Part shown: in pieces, positions 52,664 to 61,003 of the stretch
How positions within the stretch are numbered: the first letter of the stretch is position 1
Layout of the letters: each line of letters begins with the position of its first letter
Assembly (NCBI RefSeq): GCF_001741865.1
Contig: NZ_CP017147.1
Span: 682,001 to 746,000, forward strand
DNA: 64,000 nt
From: Bosea vaviloviae
GTDB lineage: Bacteria; Pseudomonadota; Alphaproteobacteria; Rhizobiales; Beijerinckiaceae
Direction of reading: 5' to 3'
The notes under the pieces: model-generated
What the model was told of the DNA's origin: nothing
What the model saw: the letters and a program-made list of their open reading frames with translations, nothing else
Databases searched by the model: none
Position numbers and translations under genes: made by a program

Positions 52664-53512
52664 TCATGCCGCGAACCAATTGCGCGCCGGCAGCGACTGC
52701 ACCACCGGCCCCGGCACCGCCATGTCCATGCGCCCGACGACCGCGCCATGCTCGATCTTGGCCGGCTTGTCGTGCACCGGCAGCAGGAACCGGCCCGTCG
52801 CCAGCAGCTTCTTGATCGCGGCCTTCTCCTCGCGCTTCGAGACGCCATGATTGCCTGTCGTACGCGGCTCGTTGGCGTGGAGTTCGTGGAAGGGCGTCAC
52901 GATCTGGTCGTTGAAATCGTAGATCACGTCGCCGCAGATGATGGCGCGGCCTTCGGTCGTGTCGACATGCACGTTCATCGAGCCCTCGGTATGGGCGCCG
53001 GCCGCCTCCAGATAGCAGCCGGGGAAGAGCTCGATCATCCCCGACAGCTCCAGGTCCTCGAAGCGCAGCGCGTCGCGGGTGTGCAGCCGGTCGATCAGGT
53101 GCTTGATGTCGGGCGCCGGGTATTGCGGGTGCATCAGGCCCGAGACCGAATATTCGAGCTCGCGGCGGTTGACGAGCACGGTCGTATTCATCGGGAAGAG
53201 TTCGTCCTTCCCGGCATGGTCGATATGGAGATGGGTGTGCATGACATAGCGCACGTCGCCCATCCGCACGCCGTGTCTCGCGAGCTGGTTCTCGATCATG
53301 TTCTCGTGGAACTGAAGGCCGCGCATGCCGAGGCTCTCCATGATCTGGTTGTGGCGGTAGCCGGTATCGACCACCACCGGCCAGGGACCACCGAGGACCA
53401 GGAAGCCATAGGTCGGCACCCGCCTTGTGCGGCCGCAATCGCGCCCGAGCACGAGGAAGCTCGCCTCCAGCTCGATGTCGCCATAGTCGAGGATCTTGAT
53501 TTCGAGCGCCAT
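52664..53512 (-). CDS. Metallo-beta-lactamase-fold lactonase (AHL lactonase family)
   Basis: Zn hydrolase of 282 residues. It has the HxHxDH motif in VMHTHLHIDHAGKDE, a later His in AAGAHTEGSMNVHV and the Asp of AIICGDVIYDF, in the order seen in AiiA-like N-acyl-homoserine lactonases. The long stretch RVPTYGFLVLGGPWPVVVDTG is typical of the family. In a catabolic operon with other lactonases it more likely opens a pathway lactone than a quorum signal. The gap to the fusion gene is 13 bp. Confidence 0.85.
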   Translation of the reverse strand: MALEIKILDYGDIELEASFLVLGRDCGRTRRVPTYGFLVLGGPWPVVVDTGYRHNQIMESLGMRGLQFHENMIENQLARHGVRMGDVRYVMHTHLHIDHAGKDELFPMNTTVLVNRRELEYSVSGLMHPQYPAPDIKHLIDRLHTRDALRFEDLELSGMIELFPGCYLEAAGAHTEGSMNVHVDTTEGRAIICGDVIYDFNDQIVTPFHELHANEPRTTGNHGVSKREEKAAIKKLLATGRFLLPVHDKPAKIEHGAVVGRMDMAVPGPVVQSLPARNWFAA

Positions 53513-53524
53513 GGGTCCCTCCCC

Positions 53525-54409
53525 TCAATCTTGTCGCAGGCGGTAGACCCGCCGCGCGGTCTCTCTGAACACGGCCTGATGAGCCTCTTCCGGTACAGCC
53601 GCGAGATGCGCCGAGATTAGTTCCGGATAGGTCGTCCAGAGTTTTTCGATCGGAAAATTGGACCCGAACAGGCAGCGTTCGGGGCCGAAGAGCGCCAGCG
53701 TCTGAACGGCTATCAGGCGGATATGCGAGACGTCGTTGCGGCGCAGGAAGGTGCCGAGTCCGGAGAGCTTGCTGACAATGTTGGGCTGGGCGGCGAGCAG
53801 CGTCATGCCGTCGCGCCAGGCGGCGAGGCCGCCGGGGCTGAGATCCTCCAGCATGCCGGCATGCTGGAGGACGAAGATCACGCCTGGACAGGAAGCGGCG
53901 AGATCAGCGGCGCCCGCCATCTGCCCGGCAAAAACCTGCAGGTCGAAGCTGAAACCGTAATCGGCAAGGCGGGCGACATTGGCGACGAGGCGCGGATCGC
54001 GGGCGAGATCGGGCCCGCTGGAGAAACGGTAGAGTGTGTTCTCGTGCCAGTGAAGCTGCATCCGGACACCGCGGACACGCGGATTGCGGGCGAGCGCATC
54101 GAGCTGCGACCTGGCGTCATCGGCCAGCATGTCGGCATAGGCGACGATCGCGATCGGGAAGCCGGCCTCGTCGGAGGCGCGCGAGACGTAATCGACCTCG
54201 TCGAGATAGCGCACTGGGGCCCAGTTCGCCTGGACATAGACCGCTTCGGTGACGCCGGCGGGCCGGCAGTCCTCGAGATATTCCGTGACGGGATAGTCGC
54301 GGCGGATCGGCTCGTAGGGGCCGAAGATCCGCGGCTGCATCGGACCGACGAGCCAGGGCAGATCCGCCTGCCGCCAGATGTGGAAATGGGAATCGACATA
54401 TCCAGTCAT
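53525..54409 (-). CDS. Amidohydrolase-2 family protein
   Basis: TIM-barrel hydrolase of 294 residues. The N-terminal metal motif is VDSHFHIWRQADLPWL. GVRMQLHWHEN, VIFVLQHAGMLEDL and CLFGSNFPIEKLW supply the other conserved positions of PF04909 lactonase-type enzymes such as L-fuconolactone or L-rhamnono-lactone hydrolases. It is distinct from the amidohydrolase at 12745. The start overlaps the VWA gene stop (54406-54409). The substrate is unknown; a sugar lactone is a fair guess. Confidence 0.85.
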   Translation of the reverse strand: MTGYVDSHFHIWRQADLPWLVGPMQPRIFGPYEPIRRDYPVTEYLEDCRPAGVTEAVYVQANWAPVRYLDEVDYVSRASDEAGFPIAIVAYADMLADDARSQLDALARNPRVRGVRMQLHWHENTLYRFSSGPDLARDPRLVANVARLADYGFSFDLQVFAGQMAGAADLAASCPGVIFVLQHAGMLEDLSPGGLAAWRDGMTLLAAQPNIVSKLSGLGTFLRRNDVSHIRLIAVQTLALFGPERCLFGSNFPIEKLWTTYPELISAHLAAVPEEAHQAVFRETARRVYRLRQD

Positions 54410-55518
54410 GCCGCTTGCGAGCCTCCGAGCGAAAGAATGTGCCGGCAGATGCGCGCCGTGCTGGCGCCGTTGCCGAGGCTGGCGAGGCGTGGCGCAATCA
54501 GGCGCAGCGCCTCGGTCTCTGGCCGATAGGCAGGGTCGGCTGCGAGCGGCGTCAGCCAGTCGATGCGATGGGCGCGCTGGCTGAGCCGCGCGACGGCTGT
54601 GACGAGCGCCGCGGGATCGCCGCGCTCCAGCCCGTCGGAGAGCACGATGACGACCGCGCCGCGCGCGTAAGACGCGAAGCGCGGCACGGCGAGGAAGGCT
54701 TGCAGCGCATCGCCGATGCGCGTGCCGCCATCCCAGTCGGCCACGAGCCCGGCGGCCTCCGCCAGCGCCTGTTCCCGACGCTTGCGCCGCAGCGCCTTCG
54801 TGACGCGCGTGAGCCTGGTCCCGAAGGTAAAGACCTCGGCGAAAGGTGCTGACTGCACGATAGTATGGGCGAGTACGAGATTGGCGTCACTGCGCTGCTT
54901 CATCGAGCCGGAAACGTCGATCAGCAGCAGGATCGGCCTTGGCCGCGCGACGCGACGCAGCTTTTTCAAGCTCATCACCTCGCCATCATGGCGGATGGCG
55001 GCCCTGAGACTGCGCGCAAGATCGACCGTCGCACCGCGCCGTGCGCCGCGCTGGCGATAGCCGCGCCGGCGCGGCAGCGCCTCCGGTAAGGCCCTGCCGA
55101 AGCGGCGCAGGGTCTCGTTCTCATCGAGTGGTTTCAGCAGGCGCATCGACAGCGCCTCCGCGCCGGTCGCCGCCTGGCCGGTCTCGTTGATCTCCTCGCC
55201 CTGCAGGATTTCGCGGGAGCCGGAGTCCTCCTGCACCGACATTTCGTCATCGGACGCGAAATCCTCGTCGCCAGGTTCGGCGATGGCGCCGAGGAAATGC
55301 GCGTCGAACAGCGCGTCGAAGCGCTCGCGCTGCTCAGGATGGGGTGCGAGGGTCGCGACCGCCGCCTTGCGGACATGATCGAGGCTGCGCGGCCCCAGCA
55401 GCTCTATGGCGCTCAGGAAGGAGACAGTCTGCTCCGGCGCGACGGCGAGACCATGCTGCCGTAGCAATGCGGGGAAGGATACGAACAGCCGGGCGGCGGG
55501 TGGGAGCGGTGCTATCAT
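54406..55518 (-). CDS. VWA-domain maturation protein (CoxE-like)
   Basis: A 370-residue protein with an acidic middle region and a C-terminal von Willebrand A domain. Its MIDAS motif is DVSGSM (ILLLIDVSGSMKQRSDANL), with DWDGGTRIG and VVIVLSDGLERGDP as further VWA loops. CoxE-type proteins work with a MoxR ATPase (CoxD) in inserting or maturing the Mo cofactor centre of CO-dehydrogenase-like enzymes. It overlaps both neighbours by 4 bp. Confidence 0.88.
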   Translation of the reverse strand: MIAPLPPAARLFVSFPALLRQHGLAVAPEQTVSFLSAIELLGPRSLDHVRKAAVATLAPHPEQRERFDALFDAHFLGAIAEPGDEDFASDDEMSVQEDSGSREILQGEEINETGQAATGAEALSMRLLKPLDENETLRRFGRALPEALPRRRGYRQRGARRGATVDLARSLRAAIRHDGEVMSLKKLRRVARPRPILLLIDVSGSMKQRSDANLVLAHTIVQSAPFAEVFTFGTRLTRVTKALRRKRREQALAEAAGLVADWDGGTRIGDALQAFLAVPRFASYARGAVVIVLSDGLERGDPAALVTAVARLSQRAHRIDWLTPLAADPAYRPETEALRLIAPRLASLGNGASTARICRHILSLGGSQAA

Positions 55519-56399
55519 GCCGCCAGCCCCGGAATAAACAGCGGCAGGCGCGGGCGCAGATGCGCGAGATCCTCCTCGTCCTTGATCGCCGTGCCGAGCG
55601 AGCGGCGGAAGGCCTCCGGCCAGGATGCACCGGTCTGCGCGAGCGCGGTCGCAGCTTCCGCCCAGTCGACGGCCTCGGCCACGCCGGGCGGTTTGGCCAG
55701 CGGCTCCTGCCGCAGCAGCCCGACCGCGTGGACGACGGCGCGCGCCGTACCTTCCGCAACCGCCGAGGAGCGCAGCATGATGATCTGCGCCTCCCGCTCC
55801 GGCTCGGGATAGGCGATGTAATGGTAGACGCAGCGCCGTCGCAACGCCTCGTGAAGCTCGCGGGTGCGGTTCGAGGTCAGCACCACGACCGGCCGCTCGG
55901 CCGCACGCAGCGTGCCGCGCTCGGGAATCGAGATCGAGAAATCGGAAAGGAATTCGAGCAGGAAGGCCTCGAATTCATGGTCGGATCGATCGATTTCGTC
56001 GATCAGAAGCACGGTCGATTCCGGCCGCCGCAACGCCGTCAGCATCGGCCGCTCGATCAGGAAATCGTCGCGGTAGATGTCCAGCGTCTCGCCTTCGCGC
56101 GCCTGCCGGATCGCGAGCATCTGGCGCGGATAGTTCCATTCGTAGAGCGCGGCCGAAGCGTCGATGCCCTCGAAGCATTGCAGCCGGATGAGCTGGCGGC
56201 CGAGGATGCCGGCGATGGCCTTGGCTGCCTCGGTCTTGCCGACGCCGGGCGCGCCTTCGAGCAGCAGCGGCTTGCCGAGCGCGAGCGAGAGGTAGCCTGC
56301 CGTCGCGATGCCGTCATCGGCGAGATACATCGCCCCCGTCAGGGCCTGGGCAAGATCCTCGGGGCTGGAGATGCCGGCTACCGTCGTGCGCAGGACCAT
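55515..56399 (-). CDS. MoxR-type AAA ATPase (CoxD-like)
   Basis: AAA+ ATPase of 294 residues. It has Walker A LLEGAPGVGKTEAAKA, Walker B TVLLIDEIDRSDHEFEAFLLEFL, sensor 1 VVVLTSNRTRELHEALRRRC and a C-terminal lid. The ATG at 56399 starts MVLRTTVAGISSPEDLAQAL; the frame open to 56525 mirrors the gene before it. It forms a pair with the VWA protein and presumably matures the molybdenum hydroxylase encoded just upstream. Confidence 0.9.
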   Translation of the reverse strand: MVLRTTVAGISSPEDLAQALTGAMYLADDGIATAGYLSLALGKPLLLEGAPGVGKTEAAKAIAGILGRQLIRLQCFEGIDASAALYEWNYPRQMLAIRQAREGETLDIYRDDFLIERPMLTALRRPESTVLLIDEIDRSDHEFEAFLLEFLSDFSISIPERGTLRAAERPVVVLTSNRTRELHEALRRRCVYHYIAYPEPEREAQIIMLRSSAVAEGTARAVVHAVGLLRQEPLAKPPGVAEAVDWAEAATALAQTGASWPEAFRRSLGTAIKDEEDLAHLRPRLPLFIPGLAA

Positions 56400-56403
56400 G
56401 GCG

Positions 56404-57447
56404 TCAGCGCCAGTTGACCGGGCCGCCGCGACGCGGGCCGGGCTTGACGCCGCCATTGGCCTGGATCGCCCGCAGGATCTTTTCCGGCGTGATCGGCAAT
56501 TCGTCGACCCTGACGCCAATCGCATTGTAGACCGCGTTGGCGACCGCGGGCAGCACCGGGTTGGCGCACATCTCGCCCGGCCCCTTGCCGCCGAACGGCC
56601 CGTCCGGCGCCGGTCGTTCCAGCACCGTGACGTGATAGGGCGCGATCTCGCCCGGCCCCGGCATCAGATATTCGTTGAAGTCGCGCGGGCCGTGTTCGGG
56701 GTTTGGGTAATAGGGCTCCGGCGTCTCGTAGAGCGCATGGCTGATCCCCATCCAGGCGCCGCCGACGAGCTGTTGCTCGACCATGCGCGGATTGATGACA
56801 CGGCCAAGCTCATAGGCGCTGGTCATCCTGAGCACCTCGACCTCGCCGGTCTCGTCATCGACCGATACATCGGCGACGAGGCAGGCATGCGCGAAATCGG
56901 TGTTCGGATTCATCTCGCCGGTCTCGGCGTCGACGGCCGAGAGCGGGATCAGGAAGATGCCGCGCCCGGCGATGGTCTTGCCCTGCTTGAACTGGGCGGC
57001 TTGCGCCGTCGCCTTGACGGTGATCGTCTTCGAGGGCGCGCCCCGGACATGGATGTTGCCGCGACCGTCGGTGACGAGATCGCTGGCATTGACCTCGAGT
57101 TCTTCGGCTGCAGCCTCGAGCAGGACGCCGCGCGCCTCGCGCGCCGCGACGATGATGGCGTTGCCCATGCGGTGTGTGCCGCGCGAGGCGAAGGAACCCA
57201 TGTCGTGCGGGCCGGTGTCGCTGTCGGCGGTGTCGACGAAGACGTCCTCGATCGGCACGCCCAGCGTCTCGGCCGCGATCTGCCGCGAGACCTGCTTCAT
57301 GCCCTGGCCGAGATCGATGGCCGAGAGCGCGACGGTGAATTTTCCGTCCGGATTGGAATGGATCAGCGCCTGGCTCGGATCGCCGCCGAGATTCATGCCG
57401 ATCGGGTAGTTGACCGAGGCCATGCCCCTGCCTTCGTGACGGGCCAT
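56404..57447 (-). CDS. Molybdenum hydroxylase large subunit, C-terminal half as a separate gene
   Basis: A 347-residue chain corresponding to the second molybdopterin-binding half of xanthine-dehydrogenase-family large subunits. RHEGRGMASVNYPIGMNLGG opens it, followed by ALSAIDLGQGMKQVSRQIAAE, DTADSDTGPHDMGSFASRGTHRMGNA and the active-site FGGKGPGEMCANPVL, with the probable catalytic Glu in GPGE. Its ATG lies one base after the stop of the N-terminal-half gene (TGAGATG), so the two are translationally coupled. Alone it lacks the other active-site wall; it must pair with the 57449-59200 product. Confidence 0.87.
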   Translation of the reverse strand: MARHEGRGMASVNYPIGMNLGGDPSQALIHSNPDGKFTVALSAIDLGQGMKQVSRQIAAETLGVPIEDVFVDTADSDTGPHDMGSFASRGTHRMGNAIIVAAREARGVLLEAAAEELEVNASDLVTDGRGNIHVRGAPSKTITVKATAQAAQFKQGKTIAGRGIFLIPLSAVDAETGEMNPNTDFAHACLVADVSVDDETGEVEVLRMTSAYELGRVINPRMVEQQLVGGAWMGISHALYETPEPYYPNPEHGPRDFNEYLMPGPGEIAPYHVTVLERPAPDGPFGGKGPGEMCANPVLPAVANAVYNAIGVRVDELPITPEKILRAIQANGGVKPGPRRGGPVNWR

Positions 57448-57448
57448 C

Positions 57449-59200
57449 TCAGCGCCTCCTCGTGCCGAAGACCGAAGAAAACCGGACCGCGCCATGCTGC
57501 GTCTGCGCGGGAGCCGCCGGTGGCGCGCTCGGCGAAGGCGGGGGCGAGGAAGGCTGCGCAGCCGGATTGCCGACCGGCTGATATGGCGAAGGCGCGTAGG
57601 CAGGCGGCGGCGGAGGTTGTAACGCGGCCGGCGCAACCGGTTCGTAGCGCGGCACCTGCGTCGGCACGACACCTCCGTCGCGCGCACCTTCCATGACCGG
57701 CCGCTTGCTGAGCGGGATGCGCGCCGTTCCCGCTGGAAGCGTCTGTGTGGCCGTGCTCGTTCGTGTATCCGGCCGGCCGATCTGGCCCTTGGTGTCGATC
57801 ACGGTCGCCGGGATCTGGCCACGTTCGCCGGCCCCGCCGGTGAGCGAGGATTGCCGTTTCGCCTGCTCGGAAAGCGGCCAGTTCGCCGTCTCGCCCACGA
57901 CCTGCACGCATTCGATCAGCGCCGTGTTCTTGGCAACCCGTCGATGCGCCTTCATGTCCCCGTCGCGATAGGCGTGGAGGATGCGGAACTCCATCGGGTC
58001 CATGTTGGCCGCCTCGGCGAGGCGGTCCATCTGGACCTCCAGCGCGAAATCGACCGCAGTGACGCCAAAACCGCGCATGGCCGTCGAGGGGCAGCGATTG
58101 GTGTAGGCGACATAGACGTCCGAAGCGACGTTGGGGATCCAGTACGGTCCGGGCAGATGCGCCGTGCACTTGATCGCGGCGTAGCTCGACAGCCGGGTGT
58201 AGGCGCCGGCGTCGAAATAGCTGCGGATGGTGCGGGCGACGATGCGCCCATCCCGCATCAGCCCATCCTTGATGTAGATGCGCTCGGCCCCACGCGGCGA
58301 GCCGTAGAGCATCTCCTCCTCGCGATCGAGGACGAAGCGCACGGGCCTTCCGGTCTGCATCGCGCCGAGCACGGCCAGCGGCTCGGTCAGCGCATCGACC
58401 TTGCCGCCGAAACCGCCGCCGACCGTGCCGCCGATGAAGTGGAGCTGGTTCGACGGCAGGGCGACGATCTTGGCGGTGGTGTCGAGCGCGAAGAACAGGC
58501 CCTGCGCACAGGAATGCACGACGTAGCGCCCGTTCTGGTCCGGCGCAGCGATGGTGCCGTTCGTCTCGGTCGGCGCATGCTCGATCGGCGACATCTGGTA
58601 GCGGTGTTCCATCACGATGTCGGCGGAGGCGAAAGCGCGCTCGACATCGCCGAAGCGCAGCTTCTGGTGGTCAAAGCGCTCGTGATATTCGAAATAGTTG
58701 CCGGGATAGGTGTCGTTGACGACAGGCGCGCCGGGCTTCAGCGCCTCCTCGACGTCGAACACGGCCTGCAGCAACTCATAGTCGATCCTCACGAGCTTCC
58801 TGGCTGCCAGTGCCTCCGCCTCGCTGTCGGCGAGGATCGCCACCACCGGCTCGCCCTTGTAACGAACCTTGTCGACGGCGAGCGACGGTTCGTCGTCCTT
58901 GCCGAAATTGATCAGGCTCAGCAGTGTGTTCTTGTTCACCGGCACGTCGGCACCGCGCAGCACGCGCTTCACGCCGGGCGCGCGTTCGGCAGCCGAGATG
59001 TCGATGCCGCGAATCCGGGCATGGGCGTGCGGGCTGCGCACGACCTTGAGATGCAACAGCCCGTCGAAGGCGTGATCGTCGAAGAACCGCGTCCGCCCGG
59101 TGACATGGCCCGGCATGTCCTGCCGCTGCAGGCCCTTGCCGATGATGTTGAGATCGTCGTCGCGCTCGTCGGCGAAGATGTCCTTGCGCATTTCCATCAT
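57449..59200 (-). CDS. Molybdenum hydroxylase large subunit, N-terminal half with a proline-rich tail
   Basis: A 583-residue chain. Residues about 20-130 form the aldehyde-oxidase a/b hammerhead (GRTRFFDDHAFDGLLHLKVVRS). About 150-420 is the first Mo-pterin domain with IGGTVGGGFGGK and the active-site CPSTAMRGFGVTA. After ECVQVVGETANWPLSEQ the family fold would continue into the second domain. Instead about 140 residues of low complexity follow, including QPPPPPAYAPSP and SPPPSPSAPPAAPA, then a stop. The tandem ATG at 59200/59197 follows GAGGGGAAC. AMRGFG differs from the form I CO dehydrogenase AYRCSFR loop, so the substrate is probably not CO. Confidence 0.87.
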   Translation of the reverse strand: MMEMRKDIFADERDDDLNIIGKGLQRQDMPGHVTGRTRFFDDHAFDGLLHLKVVRSPHAHARIRGIDISAAERAPGVKRVLRGADVPVNKNTLLSLINFGKDDEPSLAVDKVRYKGEPVVAILADSEAEALAARKLVRIDYELLQAVFDVEEALKPGAPVVNDTYPGNYFEYHERFDHQKLRFGDVERAFASADIVMEHRYQMSPIEHAPTETNGTIAAPDQNGRYVVHSCAQGLFFALDTTAKIVALPSNQLHFIGGTVGGGFGGKVDALTEPLAVLGAMQTGRPVRFVLDREEEMLYGSPRGAERIYIKDGLMRDGRIVARTIRSYFDAGAYTRLSSYAAIKCTAHLPGPYWIPNVASDVYVAYTNRCPSTAMRGFGVTAVDFALEVQMDRLAEAANMDPMEFRILHAYRDGDMKAHRRVAKNTALIECVQVVGETANWPLSEQAKRQSSLTGGAGERGQIPATVIDTKGQIGRPDTRTSTATQTLPAGTARIPLSKRPVMEGARDGGVVPTQVPRYEPVAPAALQPPPPPAYAPSPYQPVGNPAAQPSSPPPSPSAPPAAPAQTQHGAVRFSSVFGTRRR

Positions 59201-59211
59201 GGCCGTTCCCC

Positions 59212-59694
59212 TCAGGCTCGCCGCTGGCCTGGCGCGCTCGCAGCGGCCAGGATCGCAGCGACGATCGGCTCGTAGCCGGTGCAACGGCAAATATTGCCCG
59301 CGATCGCCTCGATCACCTCGTCGCGGCTCGGGCTCGGATTCTTCGCCAGCAAGGCGCGTGCGGCCGTCAGCATTCCCGGCGTGCAGAAGCCGCACTGGGC
59401 GGCGAAATGGTCCATGAAGGCGGCCTGCAGCGGGTGGAGATCGGGACCGTCGGCCAAGCCCGCGGCAGTCTCGACATGGCGCCCCTCGCAAGCAACGGCG
59501 AGCGTCAGGCAGGAGAGTTGCGGCTCGCTGTCGACGAGGACCGTGCAGACACCGCAAGTCCCCTGGCCGCAACCATATTTCGGCGAGAAATCGCCCAGGC
59601 CGCGCCTGAGTGTGTTCAGCAGCGTCTCCGGCGCATCGACGAAGGCGGCGCGGTCGGAGCCGTTGAGCCTGAACTGGACCGGTATCTTGGCCAT
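59212..59694 (-). CDS. Molybdenum hydroxylase [2Fe-2S] small subunit (CoxS-like)
   Basis: Electron-transfer subunit of 160 residues with two iron-sulfur sites. The plant-type cluster is in YGCGQGTCGVCTVLVD with a further Cys in LSCLTLA; the second cluster is in CGFCTPGM and CRCTGYEPIV. The ATG at 59694 is the family start; the open frame to 59769 has no support. It is positioned directly before the large subunit genes with a 11-bp gap, giving the order medium-small-large. Confidence 0.95.
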   Translation of the reverse strand: MAKIPVQFRLNGSDRAAFVDAPETLLNTLRRGLGDFSPKYGCGQGTCGVCTVLVDSEPQLSCLTLAVACEGRHVETAAGLADGPDLHPLQAAFMDHFAAQCGFCTPGMLTAARALLAKNPSPSRDEVIEAIAGNICRCTGYEPIVAAILAAASAPGQRRA

Positions 59695-59705
59695 GGCGCG
59701 CCTCC

Positions 59706-60545
59706 TCAGCGGGGTTCGCCGGCGAGCAGCCGGCCGAGATGGATGGGCAGCACCTCGCGGCGGTACCATTCGCTCGCGATCGCGTCGGTGGCAGGCTGGC
59801 AGCCTTCGAGCGCTGCCTGCTTCGCGGCCTGGATGGCGGCGGCATCAAGCGCCATTCCATTGAGCGCCTTGCCCTCCAGCACCCGCTCGACGCCGCGCGC
59901 CCGGATCGGCGTCGGCGCCATGGCGCCGTAGGCGACGCGCGCCTGCGTGACGCGGCCAGCCTGCGACGGCAGATAGGCGGCGATGGAGAGCACCGAGATG
60001 CCCTTCGGCTTGACCCGGCTGATCTTGCGGAAATGGAACTCGCCAGGATTGGCAGGACGCGCGAACTGAACGCCGGTGACGAGGCCCGATGTCGTACCGC
60101 GGTCGCGACCGGCGAGGAACTCGTCCAGCGGCACGCCGCGTCCCGTGCCGTAGCCCGCCTGCAGCACGACCTGCGCGTCGAGCGCCAGCAGCGCCACGGT
60201 GAAGTCGCCATAGGGACAGGCCGCGAAGAGATTGCCGCCGACCGTCGCCATGTTGCGGATGGCCGGGCCGCCGATGGCACGTGCGGGACCGTGCAGGAAG
60301 GCGAGCTCGCGGCTCGCCAGCAGTTGCGCCATGGTGACGCCGGCGCCGAGTTCGATGCGCGAGCCGCCGGCATTGACCTGCTGGAAGGCCGGATCGGTGA
60401 TGCGCACCAATGTGCCCTCGGTCAAGCGCCCCTCATTGACGTCGCGCATCACCAGCGTGCCGCCGCCGATGAGCACGGCATGGCGGTCCCCGGAAAGGAT
60501 GCCGGCGGCCTCGGCCATCGTCGCGCAGCTTCTCACGCCGAGCAT
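59706..60545 (-). CDS. Molybdenum hydroxylase FAD-binding medium subunit (CoxM-like)
   Basis: FAD subunit of 279 residues. The FAD-contacting motifs are LIGGGTL and IRNMATVGGNLFAACPYGD. A C-terminal CO-dehydrogenase flavoprotein domain includes RISRVKPKG-like text and AYGAMAPTPIRARGVE. The ATG at 60545 lies 1 bp after the stop of the SRPBCC gene. It passes electrons from the [2Fe-2S] subunit to an acceptor. Confidence 0.93.
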   Translation of the reverse strand: MLGVRSCATMAEAAGILSGDRHAVLIGGGTLVMRDVNEGRLTEGTLVRITDPAFQQVNAGGSRIELGAGVTMAQLLASRELAFLHGPARAIGGPAIRNMATVGGNLFAACPYGDFTVALLALDAQVVLQAGYGTGRGVPLDEFLAGRDRGTTSGLVTGVQFARPANPGEFHFRKISRVKPKGISVLSIAAYLPSQAGRVTQARVAYGAMAPTPIRARGVERVLEGKALNGMALDAAAIQAAKQAALEGCQPATDAIASEWYRREVLPIHLGRLLAGEPR

Positions 60546-60546
60546 G

Positions 60547-60999
60547 TCAGACGCCCTCCCTGGCCAGTTCGGGCAGGCGGCGCACCGCCTCGATGCCGTT
60601 GGTGTAGACCTCGTCGCCGACGATCCGGGCGAGTTCCGCCTCGCGGCCGGGCGGCGTGGTGAAGCGGCTTTCCCAGTGCCAGAAGGCCCGGTTGCCGTCC
60701 GTGACCGGCAGCAGCCGGACATGGGCGACGTAGTTGAAGAGCGGGATCGGCGTGTCGAGCAGGCAGTAGCTGAAGGTCATTTCGAGGTCCGAGAGCGTGA
60801 GGAGCTGCTCGCGCAATTCGCTACCGTCCTGCAAGGAGAAGCGGCGCACGCAGCCGATCCTGTCGGAAGGATGCCCGCGCTCGATCTCGCTTCGCGCCAC
60901 GATCGGGTGCCAGCGGTCATGGCCATTGAAATCGCGCAGGATCGACCAGAGCCGGTCCACCGACGCGTCGATGATAGTGCTGCGGACGACGTGAGGCAT
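60547..60999 (-). CDS. SRPBCC-family protein (CoxG-like), second of a tandem pair
   Basis: A 150-residue START/polyketide-cyclase-like fold. LWSILRDFNGHDRWHPIV, DRIGCVRRFSLQDGSELREQL and LFNYVAHVRLLPVTDG are its landmarks. In CO-dehydrogenase clusters such proteins (CoxG) help anchor the enzyme to the membrane. It is clearly paralogous to the next gene upstream (shared RDFNG, WHP and REQLL blocks), so the pair arose by tandem duplication. No membrane anchor is visible. Confidence 0.85.
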   Translation of the reverse strand: MPHVVRSTIIDASVDRLWSILRDFNGHDRWHPIVARSEIERGHPSDRIGCVRRFSLQDGSELREQLLTLSDLEMTFSYCLLDTPIPLFNYVAHVRLLPVTDGNRAFWHWESRFTTPPGREAELARIVGDEVYTNGIEAVRRLPELAREGV

Positions 61000-61003
61000 G
61001 GCC

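Noticed and set aside
52664..53512. A dedicated quorum-quenching AHL lactonase
   Set aside because: The fold fits, but no LuxI/LuxR genes are present and the operon is catabolic, so only the general lactonase fold is claimed.
56404..60545. Aerobic CO dehydrogenase (coxMSL)
   Set aside because: Gene order and CoxD/E/G helpers fit, but the active-site loop is AMRGFG and not the AYRCSFR of form I CO dehydrogenase. A general molybdenum hydroxylase is safer.
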